Notes: generated by a model not told the origin, from the sequence alone. A DNA stretch of 19,793 nt from an uncultured Alphaproteobacteria bacterium (GCA_902580265.1 CACHJY010000021.1:1-19793); one strand, 5' to 3'. Positions 1 to 7,006 are shown, counted from the first letter of the stretch. A program made the numbers and translations.

Positions 1-716
1 AAAAGTGATGGAACAATTGTTTGAATGTCTATTTTTAAGCCTTGAAGATCCAAAGCATGATCTAATAAATTTTTAATTCGTCCATAAGGGGATATTAAAA
101 GGTGTTTTTCTTTAGCGATTTTCTCAAGAGTTAGCTTTCCTTTAAATATGCTATGACCTCTGCGAGCAGCTAAAACATAATGTTCGCTGTGAAGTTTTTC
201 AGCAATATAGGTTTTTCTTCCTCGTGTTGGAAAATTGAAGTAGCCAATTGAAAGATCGATTTGCCCCTGGGATAATGCGTGAATTGCTCCATCGCTGTGG
301 AGTGGGAAGGCATGTATATTTATGTTTGGACTGACTAAACGTAGCTTAGCAACAAGTTTAGGAATGATGTTGGTTAATTCATAATCAAATGCACCGATCC
401 GCAAATCTGTTGTTGCTGAATTTGGAAAAAATTGCTCTGATCCCTCAATTGTTTGTGAAATTAAGCGGATTATATTTTCAACTTTTGGTTCTAATTCGCG
501 TGCAAGTGCCGTTGGCTCCAATCCATGGGCACGACGCAGAAATAATGGGTCCTTAAATAGAATTCGAAGTCGCTTTAATGCGTGGCTGACAGCTGGTTGT
601 GTTAACCCCATTTCTATTGCTACTGCTGTGGCCTTTTTATGCCGCATTGTTCTAAGAAAAACGAGTAGCATTGTGCTATCAATTAGTCTGATATTAATGT
701 CATTTATATCTGTCAT
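1..716 (-). CDS. LysR-family transcriptional regulator, partial (C-terminus off the left edge)
   Basis: The minus-strand frame starts at the ATG at 716 and stays open to the window edge, giving about 238 residues of a family that is usually about 300. The C-terminal 60 or so residues are therefore missing. The N-terminus has a typical LysR winged-helix region; the recognition helix reads GLTQPAVSHALKRL near residues 37-50, followed by the family-typical LF.DPLFLR segment and then the start of the periplasmic-binding-protein-like effector domain. It is transcribed divergently from the solute-binding protein gene with a 149-bp gap, the classic layout for a LysR regulator controlling its neighbour. 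By inference it regulates the transport operon at 866-6202 in response to the imported solute or a product of it. The ligand cannot be read from the sequence. Confidence 0.93.
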   Translation of the reverse strand, partial: MTDINDINIRLIDSTMLLVFLRTMRHKKATAVAIEMGLTQPAVSHALKRLRILFKDPLFLRRAHGLEPTALARELEPKVENIIRLISQTIEGSEQFFPNSATTDLRIGAFDYELTNIIPKLVAKLRLVSPNINIHAFPLHSDGAIHALSQGQIDLSIGYFNFPTRGRKTYIAEKLHSEHYVLAARRGHSIFKGKLTLEKIAKEKHLLISPYGRIKNLLDHALDLQGLKIDIQTIVPSL

Positions 717-865
717 ATACCTAATTCATTATATAAAAAGTCTGAAATGGTCTATTTTTTTTTAGTATTTGTATCAATTATCGACTCTAGAGAAGAATCC
801 ACGTCTAGATCGAGAAAAAGTTTTCTAGTTTTTAATAGTGCAATCGAGGAAAATGGAGAAAAAAG
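717..865. promoter_or_regulatory. Divergent promoter/operator region between LysR gene and transport operon
   Basis: This short AT-rich gap must hold both divergent promoters. It carries a repeated TCTAGA-type motif: CTCTAGAG (785-792, a perfect palindrome), TCTAGA (804-809) and TCTAG (824-828), spaced by 18-20 bp, with CTAGA at 805-809 and TCTAG at 824-828 forming an inverted repeat. Spacing near two helical turns suits a LysR tetramer site, but this is inference. The binding-protein gene has a clear ribosome binding site, GGAGAA at 855-860, before the ATG at 866. Confidence 0.45.
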
Positions 866-2110
866 ATGTTTTTAAAAAAATTAATTCTGACAAGTGCCGT
901 AGCTACCTTAATTTGCTCGGCGGCATTTGCTAAAGACTGTGGCCCTTCTGGACAGTCAATTCGAATTCTTGCTAGTGACTTCCCTGCTATACATGCTGTC
1001 GCTGGAACAGCTGAGGAAAATTGTGCAGCTAGCGCGTCAGAGTTCACACGGAATCATACAACAGAAGCACGTCAAATAATGAATGCTGCTCTAACACCAA
1101 ATCCAGCTGAGTATACTAGCGTTATTGTAGCAAATTCTACCCTAACACAGCTTATGAACGATGGCTTAGTTCGTCCTCTTAATGATTTGGTTGAAAAATA
1201 TGGAGCTGATCTACCAAAGAATCTAATGATTACGATTGATGACAACATCATGGCTGTTGCTTTCATGGCCAACTCACAACATCTATTCTCCCGTAAGGAT
1301 ATTCTTGAAAAAGCCGGCATAAATAGTATCCCTGGCACGTACAGTGAGATGATTGCCGCAGCCCAAGCTATTCGTAAAGCGGGTATCATGGAATATCCAA
1401 TCGTTATGAATATGAAAACAGGATGGAATGTTGGTGAGTCGTTTAACCTAGTTTTCCTTGCGCATGGAGGTGAGTTCTTTAAGCCTGGTACCGCTGAACC
1501 TACTGTTAATAGTGCAGCCGGTATTGCAGCTTTAAACACGCTCAAGGCGTTAGTTGAATATGCACACCCCGATCATTTAACACAGGCCTCCAATGAAACT
1601 CAGGCAATATGGGAAGCTGGAGAGGCTGCACTAGGAATTATGTGGGGATCTCGAGGATCGGTGATTTTGGATGATGAAGGGTCATCAGAACAAGTGACAT
1701 CAAATACTGTTCTTTCTTCAGCTCCATCAGTTAAGCCAGGTGGTATACCCGGTGCGACACTGTGGTGGGATGGTTTTACTATTTCGAAAAACGTATCGGA
1801 TGCAGAAGCAGAAGCTACATTTGCCGCTCTGGCAAGCTCATTGAACTCGGATATGGTTGCCGCCAATAACGATGATGCAATTTGGTTGCTCGAAGGCTTT
1901 AAGCCGGGTGCGGCTGCGGAAGGCGTATCTGCGACTGCTCAAGGTGGTGCGGTTCCATACCCAATGCTTCCACAAATTGGGTTGTTGCACAATGCGCTAG
2001 GCTCAGAATTATCAGAGTTCCTTAAAGGTAACGAAAGTGCAGAAAAAGCCCTTGCAGATGTCGAAGCAGCTTATGTGACAGCTGCAAAAGAAAAAGGATT
2101 TCTTCAGTAG
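866..2110 (+). CDS. ABC transporter extracellular solute-binding protein, family 1 (carbohydrate-type)
   Basis: The 414-residue product is a periplasmic binding protein that would deliver its ligand to the permeases encoded downstream. Residues 1-22 form a Sec signal peptide: a KK n-region, a hydrophobic core and a likely cleavage after AFA. There is no proper lipobox. The mature part has the two-lobe family 1 pattern, including a KAGI....TYSEM.AAAQAI segment near residues 150-170, a ...WEAGEAALGIMWGSRG segment near 250-265 and an aromatic-rich LWWDGF stretch near 294-299. Two cysteines near the mature N-terminus (about 25 and 52) could form a disulfide. The closest functional guess is sugar, polyol or glycerol-phosphate uptake, from the family and from the MalF/MalG-type partners. 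The actual substrate is unknown. The ATG at 866 is supported by a GGAGAA ribosome binding site. Confidence 0.9.
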   Translation: MFLKKLILTSAVATLICSAAFAKDCGPSGQSIRILASDFPAIHAVAGTAEENCAASASEFTRNHTTEARQIMNAALTPNPAEYTSVIVANSTLTQLMNDGLVRPLNDLVEKYGADLPKNLMITIDDNIMAVAFMANSQHLFSRKDILEKAGINSIPGTYSEMIAAAQAIRKAGIMEYPIVMNMKTGWNVGESFNLVFLAHGGEFFKPGTAEPTVNSAAGIAALNTLKALVEYAHPDHLTQASNETQAIWEAGEAALGIMWGSRGSVILDDEGSSEQVTSNTVLSSAPSVKPGGIPGATLWWDGFTISKNVSDAEAEATFAALASSLNSDMVAANNDDAIWLLEGFKPGAAAEGVSATAQGGAVPYPMLPQIGLLHNALGSELSEFLKGNESAEKALADVEAAYVTAAKEKGFLQ

Positions 2111-2133
2111 GTTGGTTTAACTGGAGAAACCTT

Positions 2134-2170
2134 GGTGAGGGGGATCATTAAAACTCCAGTCCCCCCCACC
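2134..2170 (+). terminator. Intercistronic GC-rich hairpin after the solute-binding protein gene
   Basis: GGTG (2134-2137) pairs with CACC (2167-2170), and GGGGGA (2139-2144) pairs with TCCCCC (2160-2165), with one A·C mismatch and a 15-nt loop. A T-rich stretch, GTGTTTTTGTTT, follows. Such a hairpin between a binding-protein gene and its permease genes commonly works as a leaky terminator or mRNA stabiliser that raises binding-protein output over permease output. That role is inferred here from position and shape. Confidence 0.75.
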
Positions 2171-2199
2171 GTGTTTTTGTTTAAAAACGGATGTAAAGA

Positions 2200-3231
2200 G
2201 TGAAGCACCGTACTTTTTTTTGGTTCATACTACCTACGCTTTCGGCAATGATTTTATTCATTGCAATTCCTATAGGTTCCGCTTTTGTGCAATCTCTTTT
2301 TATACAGCATGACCAGGTATTAGTTTTGTCGAAAAATTGTGGTCCTTTTGGCTGTAGGGAGACAACTTCAGTGGATATCGAAGCAACCAAGGAGCTTCGT
2401 CAAGATTCACCGTTAGGTAAGTTTAATGGCATAGGTACTTATCTAAACCGCTCACATCTAGCATTTGCTGAAGTTGGTAATGCTTGGGCAGTCTCACGGA
2501 CCTTTAGTGGCTTCCTAAACGAAGTCTTAGATCTTCCTTTCTATGGTGCCTTAATGTTCACATTAACGTATACTGCCGTTGTTACGCCGTTGGTTTTGCT
2601 ACTGGGTTTGGCAATTGCTATTGGGGTCAACGGCTTACCAAATATAATAAAGGGACCATCCATATTTGTCTCACTTTTGCCGTTCCTAGTAACACCATTG
2701 GTTGGATCTTTGATTTTATTTTGGATGGTTGATGGAGATGGAATTATTGGGGCCACTATTCAACTGATTTTCAATGATCCGGACCTAAGCCTCAAAGCTT
2801 CAACTGGGTTGACCTGGACTATGTTAATTGTCTACGGAATATGGCATACGCTCCCATTTAGTTTTATAGTGTTTTATGCTGGTCTCCAAACTGTCCCAGT
2901 TGATACGCTAGAGGCTGCTGAGATTGACGGAGCTACAAAGTGGCAGCGCACAGTTTACGTCGTAGTCCCCCACCTAGTACCATTGATTACCTTTGTTACA
3001 TTGATGCTGTTGATGGATAACTTTAGAGTCTTTGAACCGATTGTAAGCTTTTCAGCTGAAGCACACGCTCGGTCACTTAGCTGGATCATTTTTAATGATC
3101 TTCGTGAGAGTGGAAACCCCCTTTATGGATCAGCTGGGGCAACATCGATTTTGACAATTATTGGGGTAATCTTCCTGTTGACACCAGTTCTGATCCGTAA
3201 TTGGCGAGATTTTAAGCTTAGGAGGCTATGA
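2200..3231 (+). CDS. ABC transporter permease, MalF-like (binding-protein-dependent inner membrane component)
   Basis: This 343-residue integral membrane protein has about six hydrophobic segments: TM1 near residues 8-28, then a cluster from about 115 to the C-terminus. A large non-membrane insert lies between TM1 and TM2 (about 30-110), as in MalF/UgpA-type subunits. The cytoplasmic EAA loop that docks on the ATPase is visible at about 238-258 (EAAEIDGATKWQRTVYVVVP). The only usable start is a GTG at 2200; the ATG at 2191 is followed immediately by a stop. It lies 89 bp after the binding-protein gene, across the hairpin, and just before the second permease gene, with which it should form a heterodimeric channel. 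Confidence 0.9.
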   Translation: MKHRTFFWFILPTLSAMILFIAIPIGSAFVQSLFIQHDQVLVLSKNCGPFGCRETTSVDIEATKELRQDSPLGKFNGIGTYLNRSHLAFAEVGNAWAVSRTFSGFLNEVLDLPFYGALMFTLTYTAVVTPLVLLLGLAIAIGVNGLPNIIKGPSIFVSLLPFLVTPLVGSLILFWMVDGDGIIGATIQLIFNDPDLSLKASTGLTWTMLIVYGIWHTLPFSFIVFYAGLQTVPVDTLEAAEIDGATKWQRTVYVVVPHLVPLITFVTLMLLMDNFRVFEPIVSFSAEAHARSLSWIIFNDLRESGNPLYGSAGATSILTIIGVIFLLTPVLIRNWRDFKLRRL

Positions 3232-3241
3232 AACTACTATC

Positions 3242-4123
3242 ATGACAAGAACAGCACGTACTCCTATCAAATTTTTTAGCGTCCTTTCATTTAGCCTAGT
3301 TGCTCTATGGCTGCTAATAGCTGCCTTCCCTTTCCTTTGGACATTCTGGGGTAGTTTCAAAGTTCAATCTGATTTTTTTTCAAAAGCAGATTGGATGTAT
3401 GCACTTTGGGGAACTAACACCGCGAGAGAAACTGGTAATGCATTCACTGGCTCCGGGTATTACGGTGCCTGGATAATTGAAGGTTTCTGGAAGAATTTTC
3501 TTAACTCTGGGATAGTAGTGTTTTTTACTGTTATAATTTCTCTCACATTTGGAACACTGGGTGGCTATGCTCTGGCACGTTCTGGATTTCGTTACGCTTT
3601 TTGGATATTGATGGCCGCTCTAGTTTTCCGTGCAATGCCACACATCACGTTAGTATCTGGATATCTACTACCGTTTTTTGAATGGAATATTTGGGGGTAT
3701 TTACCAACCACCATTATTGTACTCGTTGCAATGAACCAGCCATTTACCATTTGGATGTTACATTCATTCTTCCTCAACGTACCCAAAGATATGGATGAAA
3801 GTGCAATGATCGATGGTTGCACACGTTTTGAAGCATTTCGGTATGTTATTGTTCCGGTCATGTGGCCTGGGGTCATAACTACAGGGCTTTTTAGTTTTCT
3901 TTTAGCCTATAACGACTTCACAGTAACTGTAATGCTTCTCAGTGAAGAAAATGAGACGATCATTCCCGCTATAAATAGCTTCCTTGGCACCACACAGGTT
4001 GAAGGTAAGGTAATGTATGCAGTAGCCGCCGTAGTCTCAGTAACGGCACCAATATTGGTGTTAATTCTGTTTTTTCAACGTCAAATTGTAAGTGGATTAA
4101 CTGCTGGAGCGGTTAAGGGTTAG
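3242..4123 (+). CDS. ABC transporter permease, MalG-like (binding-protein-dependent inner membrane component)
   Basis: This 293-residue membrane protein is the expected partner of the upstream permease. TM1 is near residues 15-35, the remaining segments begin near 85, and the EAA-type loop is at about 186-206 (ESAMIDGCTRFEAFRYVIVP), with the usual Asp-Gly. An inserted segment after TM1 (about 40-80) is longer than in short MalG proteins. The gene starts 10 bp after the upstream stop codon. A perfect AGGAGG lies at 3220-3225, 16 nt from this ATG, which is long; the nearer ATG at 3228 opens only a five-codon frame. Translational coupling with the previous gene is therefore likely. No gene for the ATPase subunit is found downstream in this operon. 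Confidence 0.9.
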   Translation: MTRTARTPIKFFSVLSFSLVALWLLIAAFPFLWTFWGSFKVQSDFFSKADWMYALWGTNTARETGNAFTGSGYYGAWIIEGFWKNFLNSGIVVFFTVIISLTFGTLGGYALARSGFRYAFWILMAALVFRAMPHITLVSGYLLPFFEWNIWGYLPTTIIVLVAMNQPFTIWMLHSFFLNVPKDMDESAMIDGCTRFEAFRYVIVPVMWPGVITTGLFSFLLAYNDFTVTVMLLSEENETIIPAINSFLGTTQVEGKVMYAVAAVVSVTAPILVLILFFQRQIVSGLTAGAVKG

Positions 4124-4127
4124 ATAA

Positions 4128-5198
4128 ATGAATAACAATAAAGTCAAGGATGACATAAACTCAACAAATAAAGAAATTATTGCAAAGCTCCGTAAAGCAC
4201 AGGCCGATTTCACAGAGGTAGGTGTTCGGAATGCACTTAATGATTTATTGCTGACTGACGCAGTTGTCCACATGCCATACCCGTTTGGCGATTTAGTAGG
4301 TCCGGACGACTTTTTTGATACTTGCTATGCGCCATTATTTGAGGCAATGCCAGATCTTGAGCGGCGGGACTGGATCGTAATCGGTGGACGGACTGAGCAT
4401 GGTGATAACTGGATTGGATGTGGTGGCCATTATGTTGGTACATTTGTTGGGCCTTGGCTTGATATTCCGCCAACTGGTCATTTGACACACATGAGGTTTC
4501 ACGAATTTTACCGATTTGAACAAGGGCGAGTGGTAGAGGTTCAGGCACTCTGGGATATTCCTGAGGTTATGATCCAGGCTAATGCTTGGCCAATGGCGCC
4601 TTCTTTGGGATTAGAGTTTTGTATTCCAGGTCCAGCTACTAACGATGGCTTAGTTTCAGGGCCTTGGGATGATAAACATTCTATTGCATCGTGTGACCTT
4701 GTTAAGACTATGCTTCAACATATGAAAAAACATCCTTCACAAGGTGATGTAGATATAATGAAAATGCCCCACTTTTGGGATGACAGAGTTAACTGGTATG
4801 GGCCAGCTGGTATTGGGACTGCACGTGGAATTGCTGGCTTTAGAAACTGGCATCAAATTCCATTTATTAATGCTATGCCAGACAGAGGAAAATATGTGGA
4901 TGAAATAACATATCATTTTTTTGGTGATAAAGATTATGCTGCAGTCACTGGCTGGCCTAACATGATACAGACAATAACTAATGACGGTTGGATGGGAATA
5001 GCGCCAACAGGAAAACGTATAACAATGAAATCGCTTGATTTCTGGCGTATTGAAAGGGGTAAAATTCGTGAAAACTGGGTAATGGTAGATCTTTTAGATG
5101 TCTACAATCAACTAAATATTGATGTCTTTGCACGTATGAATGAATTCAATAAGGCCCGCATAAAAGGTAGATTATCTTTCCCAATAGGAGAGTATTAA
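4128..5198 (+). CDS. Protein with two tandem SnoaL/NTF2-like domains (polyketide-cyclase fold)
   Basis: The 356-residue product shows two SnoaL-like repeats. The first spans about residues 20-150, with a ...LLLTDAVVHMPYPFGDLVG.D.F start and an FHEFYRFEQGRVVEVQALWD end. The second spans about 195-335, with HFWDDRVNWYGPAGIG and a matching DFWRIERGKIRENWVMVD end. The R/G-containing strand followed by an acidic or aromatic segment is the typical closing strand pair of this fold. Known members are small isomerases, cyclases, dehydratases or hydrolases that act in a cone-shaped pocket, so an enzymatic role on the imported compound is plausible but the reaction cannot be named. The gene begins 4 bp after the second permease gene with a purine-rich ribosome binding site, so it belongs to the same operon. 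There is no signal peptide, so it is cytoplasmic. Confidence 0.82.
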   Translation: MNNNKVKDDINSTNKEIIAKLRKAQADFTEVGVRNALNDLLLTDAVVHMPYPFGDLVGPDDFFDTCYAPLFEAMPDLERRDWIVIGGRTEHGDNWIGCGGHYVGTFVGPWLDIPPTGHLTHMRFHEFYRFEQGRVVEVQALWDIPEVMIQANAWPMAPSLGLEFCIPGPATNDGLVSGPWDDKHSIASCDLVKTMLQHMKKHPSQGDVDIMKMPHFWDDRVNWYGPAGIGTARGIAGFRNWHQIPFINAMPDRGKYVDEITYHFFGDKDYAAVTGWPNMIQTITNDGWMGIAPTGKRITMKSLDFWRIERGKIRENWVMVDLLDVYNQLNIDVFARMNEFNKARIKGRLSFPIGEY

Positions 5199-5215
5199 AT
5201 GATGAGGCATTGACC

Positions 5216-6202
5216 ATGAAAGGATTCGATCCAAAATTTAGAAACTTTCCACACTATATTTTAGGTATAACAAAAGAAATTTGGGAAGAACGCAAAATTG
5301 CAAAGCTTAATGATTATTATGCAAATGATATAGTGGTGCGTTCACCTGCCTCAGTGGTAATTGGCAATGACAATGTCATTGCTGCAACCATGGCTACATT
5401 AGCAGAATTTCCCGATCGTACCTTGCTGGGAGAGGATGTGATCTGGTGTACTGCAGAGGGAGAAGGCATGCTTTCATCACACCGTCTAATATCTACTGCC
5501 ACACACACATATCATGGCCTTTATGGAGCTCCATCAGGAAAATATCTACAATACCGAATTATTGCTGACTGTCATGCTACTAATAATAAAATTGACGACG
5601 AATGGTTAATTCGTGATCAGGGTGCAATAGTTCGTCAATTGGGTTTAGATCCAAAAGATTATGCAAGTAATCTTATCGAACGTGAAGGTGGTCCAAAAAA
5701 ATGCATTAAACCTTATACGCCTGCAAATGATGCCGTTGGCCCTTATTTAGGAAAAGGCAATACTAATATCTGGGGGCAACGCCTTGCCAGCACAATTGAA
5801 AAAATAATGCATTACGAGTTAGATACTATATTTAATGAATACGATCGCTCTGCTCAACTGGAATATCCAGGAGGCATTACTACTCGCAGTTTTAAAGGAG
5901 CAGATAGTTTTTGGACTGGTCTCAGATCTAGCTTCCCACATGCAAAATTTAAAGTTCACCATGTTATTGGGCGTGATGACAAAAACATGCCTCCTCGTGC
6001 TGCAGTTCGGTGGTCTCTTCATGGAAAACACGATGGATTTGGGGCATTCAGTGAGCCAACCGGTGCAGAAGTTTTTGTCCTTGGCATTACACATGCAGAG
6101 TATGGAGAATTAATTCAAGGGGAACCAAAGATCAGACGTGAATGGACTCTATTTGATGAGGTATCAATATGGAAACAAATACTAATGTATAAAAAGTATT
6201 AA
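5216..6202 (+). CDS. Second protein with two tandem SnoaL/NTF2-like domains
   Basis: The product of about 328 residues again carries two SnoaL-like units. The first runs through about residue 145 (LNDYYANDIVVRSPASVVIG, closing near DEWLIRDQGAIVRQLGLDP). The second covers about 185-325 (NEYDRSAQLEYPGG, closing near IRREWTLFDEVSIWKQIL). It is divergent from the preceding gene product but shares its architecture and is about 30 residues shorter. I place the start at the ATG at 5216, because GATGAGG (5201-5207) gives it a proper 8-nt spacing. The in-frame TTG at 5210 would have only about 2 nt. It lies 17 bp after the previous gene and is the last gene of the operon. The two products could act sequentially or as a heteromer; this is inference. 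Confidence 0.8.
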   Translation: MKGFDPKFRNFPHYILGITKEIWEERKIAKLNDYYANDIVVRSPASVVIGNDNVIAATMATLAEFPDRTLLGEDVIWCTAEGEGMLSSHRLISTATHTYHGLYGAPSGKYLQYRIIADCHATNNKIDDEWLIRDQGAIVRQLGLDPKDYASNLIEREGGPKKCIKPYTPANDAVGPYLGKGNTNIWGQRLASTIEKIMHYELDTIFNEYDRSAQLEYPGGITTRSFKGADSFWTGLRSSFPHAKFKVHHVIGRDDKNMPPRAAVRWSLHGKHDGFGAFSEPTGAEVFVLGITHAEYGELIQGEPKIRREWTLFDEVSIWKQILMYKKY

Positions 6203-6362
6203 ATGAGTAAATATAACATTGTGTAAGTTATTTCAGATTGTATTAAATGACTCTAGCGTTCATAGAGAACATATGAATATGGAGTGAACACGTTAAATCG
6301 CGATTTAATAGTATACAGTCACAGTCGAATGATGGGGTTGTGTGGATTTTAGGAGATAATTA
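6203..6362. promoter_or_regulatory. Intergenic region with a perfect 16-bp palindrome upstream of the small gene
   Basis: The gap between the transport operon and the 117-residue gene has no recognisable strong terminator. It contains the perfect palindrome TTAAATCGCGATTTAA (6293-6308), a GTTC-N5-GAAC inverted motif (6258-6270) and the left arm of an inverted repeat (6333-6350). The palindrome lies about 55 bp before the start codon, a position suitable for an operator. No regulator can be assigned. Confidence 0.4.
6333..6350 (+). repeat. Left arm of 18-bp inverted repeat bracketing the small MGMT-like gene
   Basis: TGGGGTTGTGTGGATTTT pairs as an inverted repeat with 6719-6736, matching 17 of 18 positions. 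The arm ends immediately before the ribosome binding site AGGAGA at 6351-6356. Confidence 0.7.
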
Positions 6363-6716
6363 TTGAGTAGAAATATTGTAAAAATTCTAGATAAAGGGTT
6401 TTCCGATATTTCTGCTGGCGAGAAAATGCTTATCTCTTCGCCAGAGAAAATTTCAGAGTTTATTTTTACGATACCCAAGGGTTCTTATTTAAATATTAAA
6501 GAACTAAGGCGTGGACTAGCATTAAAAGCTGGGGCAGATAATACTTGTCCAGTAACAACTGGGATATTTCTAAGAATGGCAATTGAACAGCATAAAGATG
6601 ATGAAAATTTTCCTTACTGGAGGGTTGTTGATGAAAAACACCCTGTAGTGAAAAAGTTAAACCTTGATGGGAATCAAATAAAAATGAAGAGAGTTGATGA
6701 GGGAATTCCGTACTAA
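6363..6716 (+). CDS. Small protein resembling the DNA-binding domain of MGMT/alkyltransferase-like proteins
   Basis: The 117-residue product starts at a TTG (6363), supported by AGGAGA 6 nt upstream; the next in-frame ATG would remove 21 residues. The C-terminal two thirds follows the winged-helix pattern of O6-alkylguanine transferase and ATL proteins. It has an IPKG turn (37-40), then a helix-like NIKELRRGLALKAG (44-57), then FPYWRVVDEKHP (83-94), corresponding to the W/PxxRVV element, and a closing NQIKMKRVDEGI (104-115) matching the Q...L..EG end. The transferase PCHR active-site cysteine is replaced by PYWR, so alkyl transfer is not expected. The Cys at 62 lies in a CPVTTG segment outside that position. 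A role in binding damaged or structured DNA is only a guess. It stands alone, bounded by an inverted repeat, and looks like a cassette. Confidence 0.7.
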   Translation: MSRNIVKILDKGFSDISAGEKMLISSPEKISEFIFTIPKGSYLNIKELRRGLALKAGADNTCPVTTGIFLRMAIEQHKDDENFPYWRVVDEKHPVVKKLNLDGNQIKMKRVDEGIPY

Positions 6717-6718
6717 GA

Positions 6719-6736
6719 AAAACCCACACAACCCCA
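6719..6736 (-). repeat. Right arm of 18-bp inverted repeat bracketing the small MGMT-like gene
   Basis: AAAACCCACACAACCCCA is the reverse complement of 6333-6350 with one mismatch and begins 2 nt after the stop codon. A second GTTC-N5-GAAC motif (6743-6755) follows just outside it, mirroring the one at 6258-6270. The rest of 6737-6833 shows nothing recognisable. Confidence 0.7.
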
Positions 6737-6833
6737 CAAATCGTTCACAACGAACCATCGTCACAGTTTAGCATATTGTTGACTAGGGTAAACTTGATCG
6801 GCGATTTTTGCAGAAATGGATGTTGGTCACCTA

Positions 6834-7006
6834 TTTTTGACAACACTTTTGACAACACTTTTCGTGATTTTCCTGATAATGCATAAGAAACAAGAGAGAC
6901 ATAAGAACTATTTTAAAAGGTTATGAGAATCCTGATAAATCCTGATAACAATATCCACGGGTTTTGATCCCGTGTACCGTAGGTTCGAATCCTACCACCC
7001 CGGCCA
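6834..7006 (+). repeat. tRNA-Gln-tailed dispersed repeat, copy A (full length)
   Basis: This is the reference copy of the family, about 173 bp. It opens with two 12-bp units of TTTTGACAACAC, continues with a TTTTCGTGATTTTCCTGATAA block, carries CCTGATAA again at 6931 and 6941, and a short hairpin-capable stretch (about 6919-6942). It ends in the 3' part of a tRNA-Gln gene (6956-7006). Copies at 9047, 12771 and 15337 match it closely over nearly the full length; those at 11080 and 16598 are truncated. All lie on the same strand. The structure looks like an integrase attachment site: arm-type short repeats next to a tRNA 3' end. That interpretation is inference. Confidence 0.9.
6956..7006 (+). 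pseudogene. tRNA-Gln(UUG) 3' fragment in copy A
   Basis: The fragment equals tRNA positions 26-76. The anticodon stem CACGGG/CCCGTG encloses loop TTTTGAT with anticodon TTG (6964-6966). Then come a 5-nt variable loop, a T arm GTAGG-TTCGAAT-CCTAC, the acceptor 3' strand CACCCCG, discriminator G73 and an encoded CCA. G73 and UUG identify glutamine. The upstream bases do not supply a D arm or a 5' acceptor strand, so it is not a functional tRNA gene. Confidence 0.88.

Noticed and set aside
1072..1545. Minus-strand open frame opposite the solute-binding protein gene
   Set aside because: It lies fully inside a well-supported gene on the other strand and shows no recognisable domain.
6258..6270. 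SOS (LexA) box upstream of the MGMT-like gene
   Set aside because: GTTC-N5-GAAC does not fit the alphaproteobacterial GTTC-N7-GTTC box or the Gram-positive GAAC-N4-GTTC box.
6837..6880. TTGACA boxes in the repeat as a mobile promoter for downstream cassette genes
   Set aside because: TTGACA matches a -35 box, but the nearest TATAAT-like hexamer (GATAAT) is about 20 bp away, and genes to the right of the copies point in both directions. It cannot be the general function, though activity in single copies is possible.
6900..7006. Complete tRNA-Gln gene in the repeat copies
   Set aside because: Upstream of the anticodon stem there is no D arm and no CGGGGTG or TGGGGTG acceptor strand. Only the 3' part of the tRNA is present.
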